In this document: one piece after another, positions 53,216-62,516 of the stretch | How the letters are laid out: every line of letters begins with the position of its first letter | How positions within the stretch are numbered: position 1 is the stretch's first letter | From: Gambelia wislizenii | Lineage: Eukaryota; Chordata; Lepidosauria; Squamata; Crotaphytidae | NCBI GenBank assembly: GCA_030847615.1 | Contig: JAUMIR010000002.1 | Location: 241,385,809 to 241,449,808 of the forward strand | Direction: 5' to 3' | Length of the DNA stretch: 64,000 bases | Program-made: the position numbers and the translations under genes | The notes under the pieces: generated by a model | Told to the model about the DNA's origin: nothing | What the model saw: the letters and a program-made list of their open reading frames with translations, nothing else | The model's database searches: none

Positions 53216-55460
53216 TCCCAATTTACCTGAAAAGGGTTGTCTTATCACTAATGAACTGCAATTCTTTCCTTCCAGGTGAGGACTTTCTTTCCTACCTCTT
53301 TGTTGAATCATCTTGACAAGTAGGCCAGACTGTCAAACTGAAACCCAACGAAGGCAGCTCTAAATTCAGACACAATATGGAGCCAGGGGAGATGGGTCCT
53401 GCTGAAGCCATGAGGCGAAGGACATCACAAGGACAGGCCAAGGAAGAACAGGAACCACGGCAAGTGACAGTAATGTCTAAAATGTGCCAACTTCCATATA
53501 CAGCACTTCTTTGCTGGGCCAAGGGTGAGATCACTTCACAAAGAAAACACAATACATCGGACATAGTGGAAGTAAAAGGCTACAACTTTTATTAGTTGCA
53601 GCTGTAGCTGGGTTGGCTTCAGCATGGGTCCAGATCCGGGCATCGGCCAACTCACCTGTTGATCAACGATCCAATCCAACTGGCCACGGCCAGCTACTGG
53701 GATGACTGGAGAAATTCCTGGGTGGAGCCTCGTGTGTCCCCCAATCATTGGGGATGCTGGATGGGTGCTGCCCCCCCAACTGAGCAGCCCCATCTCTATC
53801 CACACCCCCAAGTCCCATAAGGAGACTCCCCTACATTACCAAAGCCACAAGGACTGGAGAACAAAATCCCAGATCCACTACCCATACTGACCTCCCTCAC
53901 ACAAAGTTGTAAGAAAGGGACTTAAGACTGTATCAGATGCACTAAATACAACATCTTAATGATGCTACATAAATGTGAAAGGGGGCGAATACCAGACGGT
54001 GTCTCCCTTTAGCATTTACGTCTTGTCCTTAAGCCGATTTATTTTATTGGTGGCCCAAGCTGTCAATAGATTGGCTGTGCTGTTTTTTTGCCAGCAAACC
54101 TCATATCATTTTTTCCACATACTAACCTCATGAATGACCAGACTGGCTAGAACACTTCTGGGTGAGATTGCAACATCCAGGTAGGTGACATACTTTTTTG
54201 ACCCTCCGCAGATTACTTGGGAGTGTGTGTGTGTGTGTGCTTGATGTAACTTTTGAGTTTTGTTCTGTGTTTTATTTTTAAATTTCCTGTGGAATTAAGT
54301 CTCACAGGGTAGGAAGTGAATGGGGCTTCATTCACTTTCACTTCATTGCCGGGGAAGCCTTCTGCCGGGAGAGAAGGTAGGTGTGGTGGGGGGGGGGTGT
54401 TCTTTGCTGCCATAAAAATTGGGGTTTTTTTTAATGCCAACAAAAGAGCGTTTAATGGGGCTTGTCTGATACAGTCCTTAGAAGTAAATGACACTCCGAC
54501 ACAATACAATGGAACACAAGAGAACCAAAACAACACAAGAATAGAGGGAGGGTGGGATGATGTGCCATGCTGGAGGCTGGAGAAACTGGCCGGCTGGTGA
54601 GGAAGCGCCTCCCCTATAAGCCTTAGAATCCAACCAGAGTGAAGACTGCATAGGCTCACTCCAGTTGGACTCAACAGCCAGTGAGTCTAAAATGGGTTTA
54701 AACACATTGGCTGCTCCATTCCTGCCATTCCCCCAAGGCACCTGAGGGTGTGTGGAGCCTCTTGGGACAAAGAAGCACACCTTGGCAACCTCCCCATGTG
54801 GTAAGTTGTGCAGGACATTAACAAAAATATAGTCTCTGCCCATGAGCTAACCATCTAAGAGATACAGGCACGCGCACGCGCACACACACAGGGATGCAAA
54901 AGGAAACAGTCTGGGAAGAGGGAAAGAACAAATTAAGGCACCAGTTCTTAAAGTTGCATACTAATGCTAAAAAAAAACAAACAAACAAACAAACAAAAAA
55001 CCAGTAAAAATGGAAAAACTTCAGGGAGAGAAGACACATAAAGGGCAGCCAGTCTCACACAGGCAGAGCAGGCCTCATTGTCTGCTACACCCAGTGGAAT
55101 GGCGGCAAATAGATAACCGCTGAGGACAACAAGAAGTCAGAATCAGAGAAATCATGCTAATCATTGCCTGTTTTGAAATCCCACAGAGAGAAGAGCCCAC
55201 GAGTGCAGAAGCAGAAAGTCTTCGTTGAATGCCAGTCCTTGCTTGAGTGAGTATGTCTTTCTGCCTTTCCCAGCCCTGACAGGCTCTTCCTTTTTCTCTG
55301 TTTCCAGTCTCTCCTTTCTCCTCCCTTGCCAGCAGTCTCATCACTTACAAGAGGTTTCAAGAAAAAACCATAGCTCTTTCTGTTGCTCTCTCTATTTTGG
55401 CTTCCATCCTTGTTGGTATCATAGGCCATTCCTATTTATTCTGTAACCTAAGGGGTTTTC
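53216..55460. other. Intergenic, mostly unrecognised
   Basis: The part at 53535-53790 is GC-richer and contains tttttattagttgcagctg (AATAAA on the minus strand), possibly another LTR-like end. Simple repeats are at 54222-54238 (TG)n and 54969-54997 (AAAC)n. No coding exon of SOAT2 was recognised here. Confidence 0.35.
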
Positions 55461-55484
55461 TACATGTGGACTAAATTCCTAGTG

Positions 55485-55850
55485 ATTTTCCTTGGTTTTT
55501 TTCCGGGCTGTGACGCTGTGTTCTGGAATTGTTTCTTTCTGATGTTTTGCCTGCAACTGTGGCTGGCATCTTCAGAGAATGGTTGGGTAGGAGTGTGTGT
55601 GGAGTTTATATATTGTGGACCCCTGTTGGGGAGGATATGTAAATTTACCTATTTACAAATTTACATATACTCCGCAACAGAGATTCACAATATATAAACT
55701 CCACACACACTCTTACCCAACCATTCTCTGAAGATGCCATCCACAGATGCAGGCGAAACGTCAGAAAGAAACTATTCTAGAACACGGCCTCACAGCCTGC
55801 AAAAAAAACCCAAGGAAAATCTATGAATGCCAGCCGTGAAAGCCTTCGAC
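55485..55850. mobile_element. Foldback Penelope-type repeat with two hammerhead-like motifs
   Basis: Two inverted arms around a centre near 55650. The left arm gagaatggttgggtaggagt is complementary to the right arm cttacccaaccattctctga. Each arm contains CTGAAGA, a GCC/GGC stem with loop, and a GAAAC-GTC-type box in the outward orientation. It ends with gccgtgaaagccttcgac, a common Penelope-type tail. A related repeat is at 58835-59325. Confidence 0.7.
55720..55775 (+). ncRNA. Hammerhead-ribozyme-like motif, intact core boxes
   Basis: CTGAAGA at 55728-55734, stem GCC (55736-55738) with GGC (55752-55754), GAAA at 55755-55758, then CGTC at 55759-55762. These are the conserved hammerhead boxes in order with a very short stem III (AC/GT, no loop), so self-cleavage as a monomer is doubtful. 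The left arm on the minus strand has the same layout with CpG-type decay (AAAACATC). Confidence 0.45.
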
Positions 55851-55924
55851 TTCACATTAAATTCCCAGCTTTACTGCAAAGTATCCTGTACCGGTTTGAC
55901 TCCTGTTAGCACCACACACATCTG

Positions 55925-56060
55925 TTATGATCAAATTCAATTTGTTATTAGGCCGCATTCTTTCCGTGCCAGAAGTCAACTTGGAGCAAAAGGGCATTCG
56001 CTACCTTTCCCACATGCTCACCGAACTGGATTATTCTCAGTCATCTGACCGCATTGGATT
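55925..56060 (+). other. Coding-like stretch of unknown identity
   Basis: One frame reads NLLLGRILSVPEVNLEQKGI, then RYLSHMLTELDYSQSSDRIG. It looks protein-like, between a possible acceptor gttattag (55953) and a weak end near 56063. I cannot assign it to SOAT2 or any transposon family. It could be an exon remnant or chance. Confidence 0.2.
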
Positions 56061-57031
56061 CAGGGTTTTGTTTTGTTTTAATTCCTGGCATGCATTAAAT
56101 CTATCAACCAACAGCCTTTCTTGTTCTTTTGTCATTCATAGAAACCACCTTACACTCTGAGTGGATGTTTCCCACATCCATTCCCATTCTCCCCTTTGTG
56201 CTCTAATGAGTAAATGAGGGAACTTTAAATGTCTCCCAACACAGGCAGCCCCAAGGAGAAGGAGAAAGGAAAAAATGGAATGTTTCGTTCCTTGCTTTCC
56301 ACTCTTAATCCTTAATTGAGTTAAGATTGACATCTTCTCCCTTTCACTCAGCTGTGTCTTGGCCAAACAGCTTCCACCTTTACCACAGTCAACAACAAGA
56401 TTCTGCATAGATTCTTTGATCTGTTGGATTTTTAATTGCCCTGTATATCATCTATTAAAATATATAATTCTCCTGGGTATGTTGCCATTCCCAGTGTGCT
56501 GATTGTCTGCTTAGGTGTCAGAATCTGCCTTTCCATCCTCGCAGGACTAGGCCCCTGGCTGCAGCAGCCGGCACAGCCCCTTTGCAGACTCAGGCCCTAG
56601 CGGTTGCATGCTGGTGGCGGAGGGGCTCTCGTATCTTGCGTATGTGGTATGTGTGTAGCGTGGTGTGTGTTTAACATGGTATGTGTATGCATGGTTGCAT
56701 GGTGGCAGTAGAGGGGCTTTCATGACCTGGCATGTGTGCTGTATGTGTGTAGCGTGCTATATGTGTATAGTGTGTGAGGTGTGCATACATGCAGTTCCAA
56801 GGTGGCGGAGCGGCTCTTGCATCCTGGCACACATGGTGTGTGTGTGTGTCTGTGTATACATGCAGTTGTATGGCAGCAGCAGAGGGGCTCTTGGCATGAA
56901 GCTAGCCATTATAGTTGTTTTGAAAAATTATATATTAATGTGTCAAATGATCATAGTCTTGACATGTTTCCTAAGTGGCCAATCATCAGAGTAGGAATGG
57001 AAACATACCAAAGCATTTTATATATGTAGAT

Positions 57032-57059
57032 AAGGGTGTATGTTACACTGGGTATAACT
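57032..57059. repeat. 28-bp target-site duplication, left copy
   Basis: aagggtgtatgttacactgg followed by gtataact is repeated exactly at 57777-57804, flanking the LINE at 57060-57776. Confidence 0.8.
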
Positions 57060-57776
57060 CTCTCTGTCTCTCTCTCTCTCTCTCTCTGGCTTTTCTTCGC
57101 AAACGAAGATTCAGGAAGGACCCATCCTGCGCTTTCTGCAAGCGCGCTGATGACTAAAAAGGCCAATCCAAGATAAACAAGTCCGGTTGCAGAAAGCATG
57201 GCAGAAGGTCTCCTTGCGTGATGTTTCCAGGTTGTGATTCTTTCTGCGTTGTCATTTCTCTTCAAGACTTGTTCAGCGTGAGTTCTCAAATAAGGCTGCA
57301 GCATTGTGGATAGTGCGTTGCCATGCCTCCCTGTCTTAGGCTAGGGCAGACCATTGTTGGTGATCAATTTGGCCGAGCCTGAGATGTTGTTTCAGGGAGT
57401 CCTTGTATCGCTTTTTTGGAGTGCCCCTCTTACGCTGACCCGTGGTGAGTTCACCATAGAGTACTATTTTTGGGAGGTGATGATCCTCCATCCTAGAAAC
57501 GTGCCCTGCCAAGCGCAGCTGTGTTCTCAATATCATGGCCTCAATGCTGGTGATCCCTGCTTGCTCAAGGACAGCAACATTCGTCACATAGTCAGTCCAG
57601 TGTATATTTAGGATTGTGCGTAGACAGCGCTGGTGAAAGTGTTAGAGGAGTCATAAGTGGTGGCGATAGGTGACCCATGTTTCAGAGCCATAAAGGAGAA
57701 TAGACAGTACAATGGCTCTATACACACTGATTTTTGTGCTTTGCCTCAGGTGTTTATTACTCCAGACTCTTTTGTA
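57060..57776 (-). pseudogene. 3' end of APE-type LINE (family A), minus strand
   Basis: The minus-strand frame has NVAVLEQAGITSIEAMILRT, RLAGHVSRMEDHHLPKIVLY, RKRGTPKKRYKDSLKQHLRL and IDHQQWSALA, identical in layout to 32830-33356. The 3' end abuts a (CT)n run at 57058-57087. Truncated at its 5' end and flanked by a 28-bp duplication. Confidence 0.9.
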
Positions 57777-57806
57777 AAGGGTGTATGTTACACTGGGTAT
57801 AACTAG

Positions 57807-58055
57807 TACAGTAAGAAATATCTTTTTTTCTTCTCTTTTCTAGCATTTTAAAATATTTTTTCTCTCACAAGTGAAACTCAGGGCAATCGTCTTTAATATA
57901 TATTTATCTGGATTCACAAAGGCTGCTGGGGAACTTGATAAAATTTCCCCAGGACTAAATTCAACCATTTAATCTCCAGTCCCCTACACACCAACTCATG
58001 CAGCCATTTGAAGCTGATCTGTTAGCAACCCTGTTCCTCTCTCTCTCTTTTGCAG
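57807..58055. other. Intron upstream of the copy 2 exon
   Basis: Includes the polypyrimidine tract ctctctctctcttttgcag just before 58056. No other feature. Confidence 0.6.
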
Positions 58056-58163
58056 TGAGCTTCTGGAAGTACAACATTTCCGCACTATCTACAACATTTT
58101 TGTGGCCGTGCTCTGTGTCTTTTTTCTCAGGATAGTCATTGTGGATTTCCTTGATACCGGACG
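58056..58163 (+). CDS. SOAT2: SOAT2-like copy 2 exon ([12 protein letters not shown])
   Basis: The acceptor is ctctcttttgcag and the donor is gtatgg. The 108 bases encode [20 protein letters not shown] and [15 protein letters not shown], plus two bases of an Arg codon. This aligns with family sequence [16 protein letters not shown], the start of the first transmembrane region. The Arg codon is completed by the first base of the exon at 60612, giving a continuous frame. The equivalent exon of copy 1 would lie left of the window. Confidence 0.93.
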
Positions 58164-58286
58164 GTATGGTTCAAAGGCGAGACTGAGGAATTTCCTTCAT
58201 TGCATGCTGAAGCAGAGTTCCCTACCAGGGGAAGAGAGGTTTGGGATCTGGTATTTCTGCCCCCTCCAATAATAAGGAACACAGAA

Positions 58287-58325
58287 ATAATAATAATAAT
58301 AATTATTATTATTATTATTATTATT
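58287..58325. repeat. (AAT)n/(ATT)n palindromic microsatellite
   Basis: AAT repeats switch to ATT repeats at about 58303, giving an inverted simple repeat. Confidence 0.95.
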
Positions 58326-58375
58326 TTGGAAAATGAGATAGCCATGCTGATCAATGAGAAAAGAATCCTCAGTGG

Positions 58376-58466
58376 AGGAATACTTTTTATTATGACCAAC
58401 AAACATGTCCCAAAAGTGTGTGAACTTTTGTGGTCTCCAAAAGTCTTCATCAGCTTGAATGATACC
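58376..58466 (-). repeat. Interspersed repeat shared with 424-510
   Basis: The stretch accaacaaacatgtcccaaa to cttcatcagcttg is the better-preserved copy. The minus strand has CTGATGA at 58453 down to 58447, followed by GACCAC-AAAAG, again hammerhead-like but weak. Confidence 0.45.
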
Positions 58467-58834
58467 CACCACACAAGGAATTAGTGACAAGGTTTGAAAA
58501 AGCATGGAAAATCATCATCATTTTATTGCAGTCCAAAGACCTATAATTTACAAGTACTAGGAGTAAAAACAATCAACTATAAAACCCCCTATGACAAAAA
58601 CGTATGAAATCCTAAATTGCACTCTGGCCATTTCTTTGTGTGTAGAGGGTTTTAATCTTGGCAGCTTTAGAAAGGAAGTTGGCTACAGCTAAGGTAACCT
58701 TTGGGCATTTGTCTTCCATGAAAAATTTTACACGGAAGAGTTCTGATCTTCCCTTCATCATCCTGACCAAAGGGTAGATTATATCTTGACGAATTTGGAT
58801 ATAGAATTTACAATGTAAAAAAATATGTTTTCCT
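58467..58834. other. Intron of SOAT2 copy 2, nothing recognised
   Basis: No coding match. It may belong to an old repeat, but no family is recognised. Confidence 0.4.
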
Positions 58835-59325
58835 TGGTTTTTTTTCCGTGCTGTGTGGCAGTGTTCTGGAAGAGTTTATTTCAGACATTTCACCTGCATC
58901 TGTGGCTAGCATCTTCAGAGAATGGTTGGGTAGGAGTGTGTGTGGCGTTATATACTGTGAACCCCTGTTGGAGAGGATATGCAAATTTGTGTATTTGAAT
59001 GGTGTATTTGGGTGGAGATATGCAAGGAGGATTAGTGTCTGCTTGGCTAATGGCTGGTTAATGGGCCATAATCTGTTGGAAATCCCCCTGTCCCTGAGTG
59101 GAGTTCATTTGCAAGTGTTGAGTTCTGATTTTAGTGTTTTTTAGAACTGGCAGCCAGATTTTGTTTACTTTTAGGGTTTTTTCTTTCCTGTTGAAGTTGT
59201 CCAGAACTCAACACTTGCAAATGAACTCCACCCAGGGACAGGGGGATTTCCAACAGATAATGGACCATTAACCAGCCATTAGCCAAACAGACACTACTCC
59301 TCCTTGTCAGGAATTGGTTACCGAA
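58835..59325. mobile_element. Foldback Penelope-type repeat, second copy
   Basis: Starts ccttggttttttttccgtgc, as 55489 does. The inverted arms meet around 59160: ctccctgagtggagttcatt-like left sequence opposes aatgaactccacccagggac. The left hammerhead-like box (minus, CTGAAGATGC...GGTGAAATGTC) is degraded. The outer right arm is missing beyond 59310. Confidence 0.65.
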
Positions 59326-59642
59326 CCCTAAGTTTTAAAATGGCCAAACAGCTGCAGAAATCATGCTGAGTCATGATGACTGACTCCATGAACTTCAACT
59401 TCACATTAAAAGAATATAATTTAAGGTATCTACTTCCATGTTAATACAAAGGCAACATCTTTGAGAATATGGGACACCAGTAAATCTACCATGCTATATT
59501 TCATTGGAATACACATTGAATCTGGCCCTAGAGAAACAGCTACGATACTTGCTCACAGTTAGATTCTTCAAATAATTGGCTATATGGAAATTGCCATTAT
59601 AATGTATATTCAACATGGTAGGGGAACTAGACACATATCAAA

Positions 59643-59865
59643 GGAGCCCTGGTGGTGCAGTGCTTAAATGTCAGTACTGCAAGCCACAATGTTATGAGTT
59701 CAGTCCCAGACGGCTCCAAAGTTGACTCAGCCTTCCATCCTTCTGTAGGTTGGTAAAATGAGTACCCAGCTTGTTGGAGGCAATTAGCTAACACATTGTA
59801 AACCGCTTAAGAAGTGATTTTGGCAGTGATAAGGGCTACAGAAATGTCAATGCTATTGCTAATGT
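59643..59865 (+). mobile_element. Sauria-type tRNA SINE
   Basis: Begins ggagccctggtggtgcagtg and contains tcagccttccatccttctgt, ggcaattagctaac and gtaaaccgcttaag. It ends with tgctattgcta, the typical 3' end of this family. Confidence 0.85.
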
Positions 59866-60484
59866 GAGTGTAATTCTCAAAAAGCAATCTCCAGAAGCCT
59901 TAAATTAACTGACTTAAGAGCTGTATTCAGCTGCAAATTGGAAAGGAATGAAGCAGAAAGACCTATTGAGGCCACTTTCCACACTAAGCATTTAGCCCAA
60001 GAACTTACAACTTCATCCTGTACCAGAAATTTCAAGAGACCTAATCTCTTGCCAAAAACAAATGCCTCCATCCACAACTTTAGAGCAAACCACCATGCTC
60101 TTTTAGAAAGGGGACCTTCTTCTGTTTCCAACAGTGGCATACATGGAAAGCGAGATTTTGATGTGTCTAAAATGGAAACTTCTAAGAGACTTAAATGTTA
60201 ATGGCACAATTCACAAGATTATTCAAAATTATTTGTAAACCAAAATATTTTGGTTGGTATTTGAGAAAATAAGCAGATTTACGTATAATTTATTCTTGCA
60301 ATATAAAATAAATTTGAGTGCTTCAAGTTTGCTGTTCATAATTTCTACAAGACATCTGTTCTTGAAAACTGAAGTCAGCAATTTTGAGGGTTTTGCTCCC
60401 AAGGCAAGTAGTTAGCCTTGCCTTGGGCACAAGATAGACTGGCATTGGCAGTGCATATTTTCATGCTGGTACAGAGAATATTAC
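59866..60484. other. Intron of SOAT2 copy 2, nothing recognised
   Basis: An 87-codon open frame at 59938-60201 has no family resemblance known to me and is not supported as a gene. Confidence 0.4.
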
Positions 60485-61615
60485 TCCTGGCTGTCACTGA
60501 CATCTTTTGTTGAGGCTCCAACTACCCTGTCTTGATGTTCCACTGATGTCCATCTGCTTTCATTATCCCAGTCTTGGTTGTTGTGTGCTCAAACGTCCCT
60601 CTCTTTTGCAGCTTTTTCCTGGATCTTGAGCTGATCATCTTTGCTTTTGGACGGCTACACATGGTACTCTTGCCCTGGCTCGTCATGTTCCTCTACACCT
60701 TATTCCTGCCCTACAAGGCCCTACAAATCTGGGCCAGCTCCTTGGAGACTCTCCAGTTCCCCACATTCTTCACGGTCACTACAGCGGTGGTATTGCTGGT
60801 TGGCCATGCTATTTTTTTGGCCTTCTATCCCATTTATACTGTCATCTCCCAACCTTTTGGGCCTGCCTCCTGTTTCATCATCACCATGGAGCAGGTGTGA
60901 CACTAGCATATGGGACAATGGGGTGAGGAGCTCCTCAGGGCCAGAAAAGGGACATTATTGGGGAGGGCTGGATCTAGGAGAAATTTTGGCAGAAACGGTA
61001 TGTTTGGATGTCCAAAGCAGACTGCAAGCAAGACTAAAAAATCCCCAATTATATCAATATTTATTCTTATACAGAACAGAAGCCATTTTAGAAATCTGCC
61101 TTCCTACCATTTTACAGAAAAGACTGGGCAGGCCCTCTAAGTTTAAAGACAACAATGTGAGAATGGTTCTGCTCCCAGGTCATAGAAAGAGGGGGTTCCT
61201 AGAGTTGGACTGCATGCTGGCCCAGCTTTGACACAGCCACGGGTATTTGGCTTTGTGTGAAAGTACCACTGTTGGCTATCAGGTGCCACAGCTAGAAAGT
61301 AAGCAGGGAGCAGAAGTGAGAGAAGCAATCCATCTATATCTGAGCCATGAGATATTCAGAGCCAGGCCACAGTAAATGTCTCCACAAGATCAAGGGGGAG
61401 CTTATTGTCCTCTAGTGCCCCCTGCCGAACTGGCAGCTCATATGGGGCCAATCCCTGACTGTTCACAGAGGTGGTGCTGAAGCTCAGGTGAGAGTAAAAT
61501 AGTTTCCTTCTCTGCCAAACCACCAGAGCAAAGAAAAGGAGGTGTGAAACCCTCTCTCTTTGCTAAGGGCCTAGGTCCCCAGTTCAGGACCTGCCCCAGC
61601 AGCACCTAAACAGTA
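60485..61615 (+). repeat. Segmental-duplication block, right member
   Basis: Counterpart of 1220-2070, including the exon at 60612-60894. The stretch 60900-61230 has no match in copy 1 and looks like an insertion after duplication. Similarity is lost near 61615, where a MITE-like sequence beginning gggctttatcagacgag starts. Confidence 0.88.
60612..60894 (+). CDS. SOAT2: SOAT2-like copy 2, second visible exon
   Basis: The acceptor is ctcttttgcag and the donor is gtgtga. It has the same length (283 bases) and phase as 1351-1633 and encodes [17 protein letters not shown] through ASCFIITMEQ. The frame is open. Compared with copy 1 it differs at scattered residues. One is the conserved Arg of ASRF, which is Cys here (codon TGT at 60871-60873). 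Later exons of this copy should lie beyond the right edge of the window. Whether the copy is functional cannot be decided from two exons. Confidence 0.93.
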
Positions 61616-61616
61616 A

Positions 61617-61850
61617 GGGCTTTATCAGACGAGTATCTAAAAACACTGCAATTCCGCAGTTGAGGAAAACTGAAACATCATGGCATTATAACACTTACTT
61701 TTGTACGTTGGTATAATCATGCAAGAAAACTGGCACGTAATTATCACACAACTGCCATTAGCACTCTAAGAATGGGAATTTACTTCTGTGATTTAGCATG
61801 GGCGAGATTTTGATGGATGTGAGCAGCTTAAAACTCCAAAAAAACACCAT
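61617..61850. repeat. Possible half MITE
   Basis: Starts gggctttatcagacgagtat, resembling the cagacg terminus at 5576-5594. No matching inverted arm was found. It interrupts the segmental-duplication alignment. Confidence 0.35.
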
Positions 61851-62516
61851 AATTAACAAAGTAAATAGGTCCCACAAATTGTAAACACAGATATAGGGAT
61901 CATAAAAATTACAGACCATGCAACAGTTATAGCAGATATAAAGATTACAAAAGATTATAAACAAGGAAAAAGATAGAGATTGGATACAAAAATCTTGGGT
62001 TATAAAAACATAGTAGAAAAAATACAGGTAGAATTAAAAGAAATATGGGAAATAAATAGAGTAGGACAAAGCAATCAAGCATTATTGTGGGACTCAATGA
62101 AAGCTGTAGCAAGGGGAATATTAATTAGGGAAACACATACATTGTGGAAAAATTGGGAAAAAAGTAGGAAGAAACTAGAAGAGGAAATTAAGGGTCTAGA
62201 AAAAGAATATTTTAGAAACAGAGATAAACAGATCCACGCAGTAATACAAGCATAGAGAAGAGTTAGAAAAGTAAGATATAGAAATAACAAAAAGAAATCT
62301 GTTATTTATGAAAAGAGATTTTTTTGAATACAGTAATAAAAATTCTAGAATGTTAGCAAGAGCCACAAAAACAAAGAGATCTAAAAGTTTGATTGGAATT
62401 ATTAAAAATGAAATAGGGGAAAAATAATTTGATGAAAGATAAATTAAAGATATTTCAGGAATATTATCAAAAATTATATTCAGCAGGTGATCCACTGAAA
62501 GACTTAGAGAAATATA
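61851..62516 (+). pseudogene. L1 LINE fragment, ORF2 between endonuclease and RT
   Basis: Plus-strand frames include KILGYKNIVEKIQVELKEIW, ALLWDSMKAVARGILI, KLEEEIKGLEKEYFRN and, after shifts, KIFQEYYQKLYSAGDPLKDL, the L1 ORF2 desert region. Interrupted at 62516 by the MITE. Confidence 0.83.

Larger units (their letters stand above)
56451..57806 (+). mobile_element. Helitron-like element with nested LINE
   Basis: Starts tctattaaaatatataattc after A, matching the TC-start, AT-rich 5' end of Helitrons. Ends CTAG (57803-57806) before T. Just inside the end is a hairpin gtgta-tgt-tacac (57781-57793), about 13 bases from the terminus. No transposase frame, so non-autonomous. A LINE is inserted two bases before the 3' end. 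Confidence 0.6.
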
